From positions 1 through 64,000 of the forward strand of contig NZ_CALGNH010000013.1 of the NCBI RefSeq assembly GCF_937958655.1: a stretch of DNA of 64,000 nucleotides, in the 5' to 3' direction. The notes under the pieces are model-generated. The model ran no database searches and was not told the origin of the DNA. It saw nothing but the letters and a program-made list of their open reading frames with translations. Position 1 is the stretch's first letter; every line of letters begins with the position of its first letter. This DNA is from an uncultured Winogradskyella sp. (GTDB lineage Bacteria > Bacteroidota > Bacteroidia > Flavobacteriales > Flavobacteriaceae). Below, in pieces: positions 16,948 to 24,187 of the stretch. The translations under genes and the position numbers were made by a program.

Positions 16948-17547
16948 TCAAATTATATCGCTAAAAAAATATAAAAACAAAAAGAGCGCAAGCCAAAGTA
17001 GGTCTATGAAATGCCAAAAATTGGCAGCCAGTTCTAAACCCAACATATTATTGACATTATACTTTTGTTTAAAATGATTATAAATAACAACAATTAAGCA
17101 TATTAACCCAGCAATAACGTGTCCTATGTGCACAACAGCTATTAAATAAATATAAGACATGGTAATATTACTCGTAGGGCCTGTAAAATTATAACCTGCT
17201 TCTATAATTTGACGAAACCCTACAAATTGACTAAATACAAACACAATTCCTAAAATAAAAGTAACGACTAACCAAATCATGGTCATTTTACTATTTTTTT
17301 GCTTTAAAGCTTTTTTTGCCAGTATAAATGTTAAACTACTCAACAAAATAACGCCTACGCTTATTAAAAATGCGTTTGGTAATTCATAATTACTCAACCA
17401 ATCTTTATCTTGTCTCTGTTTTGCGCTAACTATAAAGGCACTAATGATGGCAGAAAAAGACATAATTAAAGAACCAATACCAAACCATAACATCATTTTT
17501 TTTGACCTTGAATTCTTTTCCTGCGCTGTTCCTTGTGTTAAATCCAT
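16948..17547 (-). CDS. Cytochrome c oxidase subunit III-type protein, short form
   Basis: This 199-residue protein has five helices (MMLWFGIGSLIMSFSAIISAFIV, AFLISVGVILLSSLTFILA, MTMIWLVVTFILGIVFVFSQFVGF, YIYLIAVVHIGHVIAGLICLIVVI, FWHFIDLLWLALFLFLYF) and the subunit III end motif WHFIDLLWLALF. It lies directly after ctaB (adjacent bases) and 36 bases before the long subunit III gene. The two subunit III-type genes in tandem suggest that they form a pair within one oxidase rather than belonging to two enzymes, since only one subunit I/II set is in the window. Confidence 0.9.
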   Translation of the reverse strand: MDLTQGTAQEKNSRSKKMMLWFGIGSLIMSFSAIISAFIVSAKQRQDKDWLSNYELPNAFLISVGVILLSSLTFILAKKALKQKNSKMTMIWLVVTFILGIVFVFSQFVGFRQIIEAGYNFTGPTSNITMSYIYLIAVVHIGHVIAGLICLIVVIYNHFKQKYNVNNMLGLELAANFWHFIDLLWLALFLFLYFFSDII

Positions 17548-18441
17548 TTATCTTAAAAATTTATCTGCAACATAAATAATTTGCAACATAGTGATATAAA
17601 ATACGCTCGATAACATTAATTCTTTTGCGGCCTTAGCAGTGCGTTGTTGAAATAATCTAAAGGCATAAACAACCATCATTACTCCAAGTAAAAAAACGAC
17701 AGATGCTCCAAGTATAGACAGCTCTAATTTACCTGTAAAACCAAAAACAGGGATTATAGAAGCAATTACCGTCCACACGCTATAAATTACAATTTGCACG
17801 GCCGTACCTTTGTCGCGTTTACCTGTAGGCAGCATAAAGAACCCTCCTTTTTCATAATCTTCATACAAAAACCAACCGATAGCCCAAAAATGTGGAAATT
17901 GCCAAAAAAACTGAATGGCGAATAATGTTCCTGGTTCTATTCCGAATGAATTTTGAGCGGCAACCCAACCTAACATAAAAGGAATAGCACCTGGCAATGC
18001 TCCTACAAAGACAGCCAAAGGGGTTTTGGTCTTAAGTGGTGTATAAATACTAGTGTAAAGAAATATTGAAATAGCTCCCCACATTGCAGTCTTAGGATTA
18101 ATGATATATAAGCTTATTAAACCTAAAAGCGTAAAAGAAGCCGCAATAATAAAAGCCATATTAACAGACATACGACCAGCTGGTATTGGCCTGTTCTTAG
18201 TTCTATCCATTAAAGCATCAAGATCTCTTTCTATGATTTGATTATAAGCATTAGATGCACCAACCATAAAATAACCACCAAAAGCCAACAATACTAGCGT
18301 TTTAACGTCTAAGGTATCGGCACCAAGAAGATAACCTGCAAGGGCGGAAAACACAACACTTATAGACAATCCCATTTTTGTGATTTCTTTAAAATCAGTT
18401 AGGATAGATGCTTGTGATATCGAAGTTTTATTACGACTCAA
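17548..18441 (-). CDS. ctaB: Protoheme IX farnesyltransferase (heme O synthase)
   Basis: This UbiA-type membrane enzyme adds farnesyl to heme b to give heme O, the precursor of heme A of aa3 oxidases. The substrate motif NAYNQIIERDLDALMDRTKNRPIP (with the Asp-rich NxxxDxxxD) and the second aspartate-rich loop (WFLYEDYEKGGFFMLP) are both present, and about nine helices follow. The track start at 18477 is a TTG inside a good promoter -7 element (TATCTTTG at 18475-18482), so translation cannot begin there; the next in-frame starts are TTG at 18441 (used here, keeping the SILTDFKEITK helix) and ATG at 18375. It heads the oxidase subunit cluster. Confidence 0.93.
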   Translation of the reverse strand: MSRNKTSISQASILTDFKEITKMGLSISVVFSALAGYLLGADTLDVKTLVLLAFGGYFMVGASNAYNQIIERDLDALMDRTKNRPIPAGRMSVNMAFIIAASFTLLGLISLYIINPKTAMWGAISIFLYTSIYTPLKTKTPLAVFVGALPGAIPFMLGWVAAQNSFGIEPGTLFAIQFFWQFPHFWAIGWFLYEDYEKGGFFMLPTGKRDKGTAVQIVIYSVWTVIASIIPVFGFTGKLELSILGASVVFLLGVMMVVYAFRLFQQRTAKAAKELMLSSVFYITMLQIIYVADKFLR

Positions 18442-18474
18442 ATCGTGTAGTTCTACTATAATTATTAGCGTGTG

Positions 18475-18505
18475 CAAAGATACTCTGAAAATTAGTTATT
18501 ACCAA
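18475..18505 (-). promoter_or_regulatory. Bacteroidota-type promoter for the ctaB-cox cluster
   Basis: On the minus strand TTG is followed after 20 bases by TATCTTTG, a full match to the TTG / TAnnTTTG consensus with near-ideal spacing. Transcription would start near 18467, inside the open frame reported by the track, which rules out the track's start codon. Confidence 0.7.
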
Positions 18506-18588
18506 CGCAGAATCTGTTTTAATTATTGGTTAAAATAAGTTTGTAAGATTGTTTAATTTTATGAGACTTAACACTAAAATCTCTCATC

Positions 18589-19473
18589 ATGAAAATCTAT
18601 ACGACCTTAGTTGTCTCCCTATTCAGTTTCTCGCTCTTTTCGCAAGGCCGATTTGATAATGTTGTTATAAAAACGACACAACTCTCAGACCATACCTATA
18701 TGCTAGAAGGTGCAGGAGGTAACATTGGTATATCTGTTGGTAACGACGGTGTTTTTATAATAGATGACCAGTTTGCACCTTTATCTGATAAAATTCTAAA
18801 TGCCATAAAAGTAGTAAGTGATAAACCACTAAAATACTTAGTTAACACACATTATCATGGTGATCACTCTGGTGGTAATGTAAAGATGGCCAAAGCAGGA
18901 GCAACAATTATAGCACACAACAATGTAAAAAAACGTTTGGAGGAAAAGCAAAGAGATGGAAGTTACAAACCAAAAGAAGCTTTACCTGTAATTACATTTA
19001 ATGATAAATTAAATATTTTCATTAATAACGAAAGTATTGCTGTATTCCACGTTAAAAATGCCCATACCGATGGCGATGCTATTTTATACTTTACAGAAAG
19101 TAATGTATTACATACGGGAGATACTTATTTTAACGGACGTTATCCGTATATTGATTTAAACTCTGGTGGATCTGTTAACGGTTATATTGAAGCCGTTAAG
19201 AGAGGGCTAATGGTTATTAATGAAGACACTAAGATTATTCCAGGTCATGGTAAAGTCTCAAACAAAAAAGCGTATAAAGACTTTTTAACCATGCTCGAAA
19301 CTATACGCAGTAATGTACAAAAAGCAATTGATAATGGTAAAACCGAAGATGACGTAAAAGCTGATTCTACCATAACCAAAACGTATGATGATTTAGATTA
19401 CGGTACGGGCTTTATAAACAGCGAGCGTATCCGCTTAACATTTTACAAGAGTTTAGTAAAAGATAAATCTTAA
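18589..19473 (+). CDS. Secreted metallo-beta-lactamase-fold hydrolase
   Basis: The protein starts with a signal peptide (MKIYTTLVVSLFSFSLFSQG). The zinc-binding motif THYHGDHSGGN (HxHxDH) lies near residue 87, with further ligands in HTDGDAILYF, HTGDTYFNGRYP and a C-terminal PGHGK. At 294 residues it is a single-domain MBL-fold enzyme, closest in look to the periplasmic 'cyclase-like' MBL group rather than to a proven beta-lactamase. The substrate is unknown. It is convergent with the RemB-like gene; the two stop codons overlap within TTAA at 19470-19473. Confidence 0.9.
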   Translation: MKIYTTLVVSLFSFSLFSQGRFDNVVIKTTQLSDHTYMLEGAGGNIGISVGNDGVFIIDDQFAPLSDKILNAIKVVSDKPLKYLVNTHYHGDHSGGNVKMAKAGATIIAHNNVKKRLEEKQRDGSYKPKEALPVITFNDKLNIFINNESIAVFHVKNAHTDGDAILYFTESNVLHTGDTYFNGRYPYIDLNSGGSVNGYIEAVKRGLMVINEDTKIIPGHGKVSNKKAYKDFLTMLETIRSNVQKAIDNGKTEDDVKADSTITKTYDDLDYGTGFINSERIRLTFYKSLVKDKS

Positions 19474-21572
19474 AAATCGTTGTACCAATTAAATAAATCG
19501 GTTCTCACACCAACACTAAACCATAAGGTATTGGAACTTGTAGTTGTTGGCGTTATTTGTTGCGGATCAAAATCTCTATAAATAATATTTGTGAAAAGTC
19601 TGAGATTTGTAGCCGGATTTACTACATAACCAGCCTGTAGCTCTGTCATAAAACTATTGGTTGCATTACCCTGGCCAATAGTAATCCCAGTATTTGCTAC
19701 TCGGTTATCTTCATCTCCATATATGTCACCACCATAATTAAAATTATCTTCTGGTGTATTAAAATCAAAACCTCTTTTACCCATTACTACTTTAGCATCT
19801 GCAAACCACCGCTTATAATTATATCGTCCTATAAGTACCAATTCTCTAAAATTAGAACCCCACAAATGCGCCATTGGCTGGTTAAAATGTGCGTAATTTA
19901 ATATTATAGAATTATGGGAATACGTATATGGTCTCACTTGGTTGTACTCTGCTTGTAACAACAAGTTATTTACATTAAATGCATTATAATATTTTGCACC
20001 TAGTTGAAAACCTAATTTATTTTTCCAGCTTTTTTGCCCTCCAGTAATATCACTTAGGGAAAACTCATCAACAATAAACTGACCATATAAATTAACTTTA
20101 TTATTCCATTTATATTTAGCACTCAACCCTAATATAGCATTACCAGCATCTTGCCCAGTTTGAAATTCAATGGCTCTAAAGAATATTATAGGATTTAAAT
20201 AATTAACATCAAAACCTCTACCGTTAGTATCTGCCCACATTACAGACTCAAACAAACCTATGTTTAATCGTTTAGACACATTCCAACTTAAGTAATGGTT
20301 AGCCATGTATTTTGTAAAAAATGCGCCATCTTCCACAACAGCATCTCTAACATCTTTTAACCACATCCAAGTGCTTGTATATTTTATTTTCCAGAAACTG
20401 GTATTAAGTTTAAGAAAAGGATAGGGACTAGCTACATCACTTTGAAAAAGTGAGCGATAACCATCACCAATAAAATTTTTGCCATGACCAAACTGAATAT
20501 TTAAAAAATCTGCTGGTGTATATGAAATATAGGCTTCAGCGACAGGATAGTCATACGAATTTTCCTTAAATCGTTTGGCTATACCTCTACCCGGAATTAT
20601 CGCAGGATCTGGACCAAAAGCCTTTAAACTCTCCGCATATCTGTTAAAGTAATCTGCGAAACGTCCCTGACTTTCATATATAGATGAAGATAAATTAAAA
20701 CGTTTCCCTAAACCAGCTTGTATAAAAACGCCTCTAGTATTATTCCAAGTGCCATCTTCTGCTTCTGAGTCGGAACCTACTTGTAAATCTAAAATAGGAT
20801 CAACCGTAAACCAGTAATCTTTACCTTGTACCTGTACTAAATGCTCATTATAAAGCTTTCTGCCTACCCACGATTCTGCTGCTTTAGTTAACTTATCTTT
20901 TTCATTTTTAATATCGTAATATTTAGCAACATCAGTGTAAATAAATGGTTTTGCTGCTGTGTGACTATTTGTACCTACAGCATTCATTTCATCATCAAAA
21001 CGTGCGTAATAAGAATGTGTAAAAGGTATGTTAAGCTCACTAGAATACTCTAATTTTTCATAAGGTTTAATTTCTGCATTAACCTTATCGTATTCATTAG
21101 ACAATGTTGCGTTAATACTATCTTTTGGAGCAATCTCAAAATTGGTTTTTAAACTTGTTTCCTGCTCTGGTTGAACCAATGGTATTTTTAAACTAAGACT
21201 ATATTGAACAAAGGTAGGTTTACCATTGTATGCTGCTGGCTTAATTTGAGGTAGCAAACCAAAAACACGTTTAGTTTCGTACTTAAGCTTATCATAAATT
21301 GCATCTATATATATGATATTAAATCTACCTTCTTTTGTTACTTCAAATAAAATTTGAATTTCGCCTCTGTAATTTTCATCTTTTACTATTTGAGGCACTT
21401 TAAAGTTCTTATAAACAAAACTATTGAGTGTAAAATTAAAACACGATTTTAAATTGTCTATAGGTATTGTGTTACATTCATTAAAAACTGGTGGTTTCTC
21501 ATAAGTAGATAAGGTCTGATTATAACCAAAAAGGCAAATTAATAACATTGAAGTAAACCAAAAATGCTTCAT
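19470..21572 (-). CDS. RemB-like gliding-associated outer-membrane protein with N-terminal TonB-like module
   Basis: The 700-residue protein has a signal peptide (MKHFWFTSMLLICLFGYNQ), then a periplasmic module at about 30-135 that follows the pattern of the TonB C-terminal domain (FEVTKEGRFNIIYID..., ETKRVFGLLPQIKPAAYNGKPT). A linker follows, then from about 190 a long series of amphipathic strands with aromatic ends typical of an outer-membrane beta-barrel (YISYTPADFLNIQFGHGKNF, LYGQFIVDEFSL, ending in SVGVRTDLFNWYNDF). I recall such proteins being annotated as gliding protein RemB in flavobacteria; barrel similarity to Wzi-type capsule proteins is also possible. It lies downstream of two TonB-like genes on the same strand, separated by the terminator at 21632-21658. 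The RemB name is tentative. Confidence 0.7.
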   Translation of the reverse strand: MKHFWFTSMLLICLFGYNQTLSTYEKPPVFNECNTIPIDNLKSCFNFTLNSFVYKNFKVPQIVKDENYRGEIQILFEVTKEGRFNIIYIDAIYDKLKYETKRVFGLLPQIKPAAYNGKPTFVQYSLSLKIPLVQPEQETSLKTNFEIAPKDSINATLSNEYDKVNAEIKPYEKLEYSSELNIPFTHSYYARFDDEMNAVGTNSHTAAKPFIYTDVAKYYDIKNEKDKLTKAAESWVGRKLYNEHLVQVQGKDYWFTVDPILDLQVGSDSEAEDGTWNNTRGVFIQAGLGKRFNLSSSIYESQGRFADYFNRYAESLKAFGPDPAIIPGRGIAKRFKENSYDYPVAEAYISYTPADFLNIQFGHGKNFIGDGYRSLFQSDVASPYPFLKLNTSFWKIKYTSTWMWLKDVRDAVVEDGAFFTKYMANHYLSWNVSKRLNIGLFESVMWADTNGRGFDVNYLNPIIFFRAIEFQTGQDAGNAILGLSAKYKWNNKVNLYGQFIVDEFSLSDITGGQKSWKNKLGFQLGAKYYNAFNVNNLLLQAEYNQVRPYTYSHNSIILNYAHFNQPMAHLWGSNFRELVLIGRYNYKRWFADAKVVMGKRGFDFNTPEDNFNYGGDIYGDEDNRVANTGITIGQGNATNSFMTELQAGYVVNPATNLRLFTNIIYRDFDPQQITPTTTSSNTLWFSVGVRTDLFNWYNDF

Positions 21573-21631
21573 TAAGTAGATTATTTTTATTGTTCGAAAG
21601 ATACTTATTTTTTGAGTAAGCCTAAAGAAAA

Positions 21632-21658
21632 AGCCGTTACCAAAACATGATAACGGCT
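21632..21658 (-). terminator. Terminator after the downstream TonB-like gene
   Basis: AGCCGTTA pairs with TAACGGCT across an 11-base loop, and on the minus strand the stem is followed by TTTTTC. It lies 20 bases after the stop codon of the 263-residue TonB-like protein. Confidence 0.8.
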
Positions 21659-21678
21659 AGTGTAAAAATTTATTGAAT

Positions 21679-22470
21679 TTAGTCTCTAACTTTAAATTTA
21701 ATAGGTAATGTATAAATAACACCTACAGGCTTATCTCGCTGAACACCTGGTTGCATTTCTGGAAGCTTATTTATAACACGTATAGCTTCTTTCTCTAACG
21801 CTGGGTGTGGTGCCCTGGTCTTTATATCAGTAACATTACCAGACTTATCTATAGTAAATTGCGTTTGTATAGTAAGTACACCTTTAAGGCCGTTTTCATT
21901 AGCAATCTCTGCATTAAACTTTCTACGTACCAATTTACTAATTTTATTTGACATGCACTCCTTGCGCTTACTATTAGTGTTGTATTTTTCACAACCAGGA
22001 TACACAGGTACTTTTTCAATTTTAATGAAAGAAACAACGACATCTTCTTCTGGTTTATCTACCCTAATATCCTCAGGTTTTGATATTGGTGAATCACTTA
22101 CCTTTGGTTCTTCTGGAGTTTTTACTATAGTTTCAATAATTGGTGTATCATCTTTAACAGGTGTATATACATCCGTTAAATCTTTACTTAGTGCAGGCTC
22201 TGGTTCTATTGGCTTAATAACTTCAACAACAAACGGCTCTACGTAATCTATCTTAATAAGGTCTGATTGGGCAATTTCTTTATCTACAGTAATTATTTTA
22301 TCTTGAAATTGCATTTCAAAGAGTGCATAGGTACCAAGCAAACAAAGAATCAACCCTATCTGAAAATATAAGGTCGAGTTTTTTTGTAAGTTTGCATCAT
22401 GCTTTTGTGGTTTCTTTACTTCAGTAGTGTTCTGACCAACACTATTGAAATTCTTTTTAGAATTTTTCAT
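21679..22470 (-). CDS. TonB-family energy transducer, paralogue 2
   Basis: TonB proteins pass proton-motive energy from ExbB/ExbD to outer-membrane receptors. This 263-residue protein has an N-terminal cytoplasmic tail, one membrane helix (LYFQIGLILCLLGTYALFEM), a proline- and acid-rich periplasmic linker (KPIEPEPALSKDL, TPEEPKVSDSPISKPED) and a C-terminal TonB domain (TQFTIDKSGNVTDI, HPALEKEAIRVINKLPEMQPG). Before the domain is the paired-cysteine segment VYPGCEKYNTNSKRKEC found also in its neighbour. It has its own terminator on both sides. No exbBD genes are in the window. Confidence 0.88.
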   Translation of the reverse strand: MKNSKKNFNSVGQNTTEVKKPQKHDANLQKNSTLYFQIGLILCLLGTYALFEMQFQDKIITVDKEIAQSDLIKIDYVEPFVVEVIKPIEPEPALSKDLTDVYTPVKDDTPIIETIVKTPEEPKVSDSPISKPEDIRVDKPEEDVVVSFIKIEKVPVYPGCEKYNTNSKRKECMSNKISKLVRRKFNAEIANENGLKGVLTIQTQFTIDKSGNVTDIKTRAPHPALEKEAIRVINKLPEMQPGVQRDKPVGVIYTLPIKFKVRD

Positions 22471-22529
22471 AATATATTTAATTTAAAATGTTAATATTAT
22501 GGTAAAGTCGCAATAAGCATACCAAAAAG

Positions 22530-22563
22530 AAAATCCCGTCCAATTAATTTTGAACGGGATTTT
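22530..22563 (-). terminator. Terminator after the upstream TonB-like gene
   Basis: AAAATCCCGT pairs with ACGGGATTTT around a 14-base loop, with a T-rich run on the minus-strand side. It separates the two TonB-like genes, which are therefore probably transcribed independently. Confidence 0.8.
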
Positions 22564-22589
22564 TATTATGATATGTAAAATTTATTATA

Positions 22590-23318
22590 CTAGTCTTGCA
22601 CTTGAAACACAATTGGTATAGAAAATGGCATTACTACAGCTTTTCCTCTTTGTCTACCTGGTTTCATTTTTGGTAATTGACTTATAACACGCTTAGCTTC
22701 TTTTTCTAGCCCAGGATGTGGACCACGAGCAACTATACTCGATATATTACCTGTTTTGTCTACCTTAAATTGTACAAAGATTCGCTTTCTACCAGCTGGC
22801 AACCCAAGATCTCCTGCTAAATCTGTATTAAATTTTCTATTAATAAATTTATTTACTTTTTCATTCATGCATTTTTTCTTCGCAGCATTTCCCTTTTTCT
22901 TTTCGCAACCAGGGAACACAGCAACATTTTCAATAACACTGAAAGGCACTTCTAAATCTTCTTCTACCTCTTCTACTTCTACTTCTTCTACTTCAACTAT
23001 CTCTGTATCCATTTCAGTCTCAGTAGACTCAATCACAGTCTCCTCAATCTCCTCTTCATCTTCAACAACTTCAATAATTTCTGGCGCTGGTGGTGGCGGT
23101 GGTGGCGGTGGCGGTGGAGTAAAAATCTGCTCAGTAATTGGCACTTCTTCCTCTAACTCATCGTCTAGATTTAATGAATCTATAGCGATATCACTCTTAT
23201 CATAGGTCTTATAATTAATCGTCATGTAAGTAACACCTAACATTAAGGCAAGACCAACAGCAAAAAATAACGAGCTGTTTCTACTTACATCTGATTTTGG
23301 ATTCTTTTTAGGTTCCAT
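22590..23318 (-). CDS. TonB-family energy transducer, paralogue 1
   Basis: The 242-residue protein has one membrane helix (SLFFAVGLALMLGVTYMTI), a run of ten prolines (FTPPPPPPPPPPAPE), a strongly acidic valine/glutamate repeat linker (EVEEVEVEEVEEDLEV), the paired-cysteine segment FPGCEKKKGNAAKKKC and a C-terminal TonB domain (VQFKVDKTGNISSIVARGPHPG, PGRQRGKAV). The proline and acidic linkers would span the periplasm. It is about as similar to paralogue 2 as the domains require but differs entirely in the linker, so the tandem pair is an old duplication. It follows the VanZ-like gene by 63 bases on the same strand. Confidence 0.9.
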   Translation of the reverse strand: MEPKKNPKSDVSRNSSLFFAVGLALMLGVTYMTINYKTYDKSDIAIDSLNLDDELEEEVPITEQIFTPPPPPPPPPPAPEIIEVVEDEEEIEETVIESTETEMDTEIVEVEEVEVEEVEEDLEVPFSVIENVAVFPGCEKKKGNAAKKKCMNEKVNKFINRKFNTDLAGDLGLPAGRKRIFVQFKVDKTGNISSIVARGPHPGLEKEAKRVISQLPKMKPGRQRGKAVVMPFSIPIVFQVQD

Positions 23319-23381
23319 AATTCTTTGTTTAAACGTGTTGCTAATTTAATTAAATAATCATTAAAAAAACAAGACTTCGGT

Positions 23382-23744
23382 TTATTTTAACTTTATAATG
23401 GTGTTTTTTACCGCAACTAGTGTACCAAAACAAACACCTAGGCAGTTTGCTAGCATATCAAAAACATCAAATGTTCTGTTAGTATTTAATTGATGCTGTA
23501 CCATTTCTAATAACACACCAAATAAAAAAACACCTAAAAATACATACTTAAGACGATGTTGTTTGTGAAAAAATTTAAAATAGGTAATCCACAAAAAGGC
23601 TAATCCTACGTAGGCAATAAAATGATAAATCTTATCATCAAACGAAGATCCTAAACTAGGAACGCTACTTATGTTTACTAAACTATAAACTAATAGCAAA
23701 ACAGTATATGCTATAGTTACTAGTAAACCTAGTTTTTTAACCAC
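23382..23744 (-). CDS. VanZ-like small membrane protein
   Basis: This 120-residue protein has four membrane helices ([71 protein letters not shown]). The motif [15 protein letters not shown], then ...[24 protein letters not shown], is the VanZ-like family signature. The function of stand-alone VanZ-like proteins is not settled. Its start overlaps the gcvH end by eight bases, so the two are co-transcribed. Confidence 0.9.
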   Translation of the reverse strand: MVKKLGLLVTIAYTVLLLVYSLVNISSVPSLGSSFDDKIYHFIAYVGLAFLWITYFKFFHKQHRLKYVFLGVFLFGVLLEMVQHQLNTNRTFDVFDMLANCLGVCFGTLVAVKNTIIKLK

Positions 23745-24117
23745 TTATTAGGGTTTTGTAATCCTCAGCAGAAAGTAAACTATCGATTTGAGAAGCATCA
23801 GAAATATTTACCTTTATCATCCACCCATCACCATAAGGATCTGTGTTTACTTTTTCTGGTTCATCTTCTAAGCTTTCATTGAACTCAACGATCTCACCAG
23901 ATAACGGAAGAAACAAGTCTGAAACCGTTTTTACAGCCTCAACAGTACCAAAGACTTCTTCTGCATCTAAAGTTTCGTCTAACGTTTCTACTTCTACGTA
24001 TACAATATCACCTAATTCTCCTTGAGCGAAATCTGTAATACCAATAGTGGCAATATCGCCATCTATTTTTATCCATTCGTGATCTTTAGTATACTTTAAT
24101 TCTGACGGTATATTCAT
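23737..24117 (-). CDS. gcvH: Glycine cleavage system H protein
   Basis: GcvH carries the methylamine intermediate of glycine decarboxylation on a lipoyl-lysine and also serves in lipoate transfer. I use the ATG at 24117 ([16 protein letters not shown]), which gives the family's usual start; the track adds MHK. The lipoylation site is the lysine in [15 protein letters not shown]. The 126 residues match family length. A full consensus promoter lies just upstream. The other gcv genes are not in the window, as is common in this phylum where gcvH is detached. Confidence 0.96.
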   Translation of the reverse strand: MNIPSELKYTKDHEWIKIDGDIATIGITDFAQGELGDIVYVEVETLDETLDAEEVFGTVEAVKTVSDLFLPLSGEIVEFNESLEDEPEKVNTDPYGDGWMIKVNISDASQIDSLLSAEDYKTLISG

Positions 24118-24142
24118 CTTATGCATATAAACTTTAATTAAA

Positions 24143-24173
24143 CAAAAGTAAATTTTTAATTGATGGTATTCAA
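24143..24173 (-). promoter_or_regulatory. Bacteroidota-type promoter for gcvH
   Basis: On the minus strand TTG, 20 bases, then TACTTTTG: a full consensus match. It lies 26 bases before the gcvH start codon and just beyond the end of sprA. Confidence 0.65.
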
Positions 24174-24187
24174 AAATTATTATGAAT

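Noticed and set aside
22756-23205. Plus-strand ORF of 149 residues rich in serine, threonine and glycine
   Set aside because: It is the antisense of the acidic and poly-proline linker of the TonB-like gene; the glycine run is the complement of the proline run.
21679-23318. Tandem TonB-like genes as a recent duplication or assembly error
   Set aside because: Linkers and membrane segments differ entirely and each gene has its own terminator, so it is an old duplication.
22590-23318. Poly-proline and glutamate/valine repeats as a tandem DNA repeat or phase-variable tract
   Set aside because: The codons are mixed enough in the acidic stretch, and the proline tract is a normal periplasm-spanning feature of TonB; no sign of frameshift.
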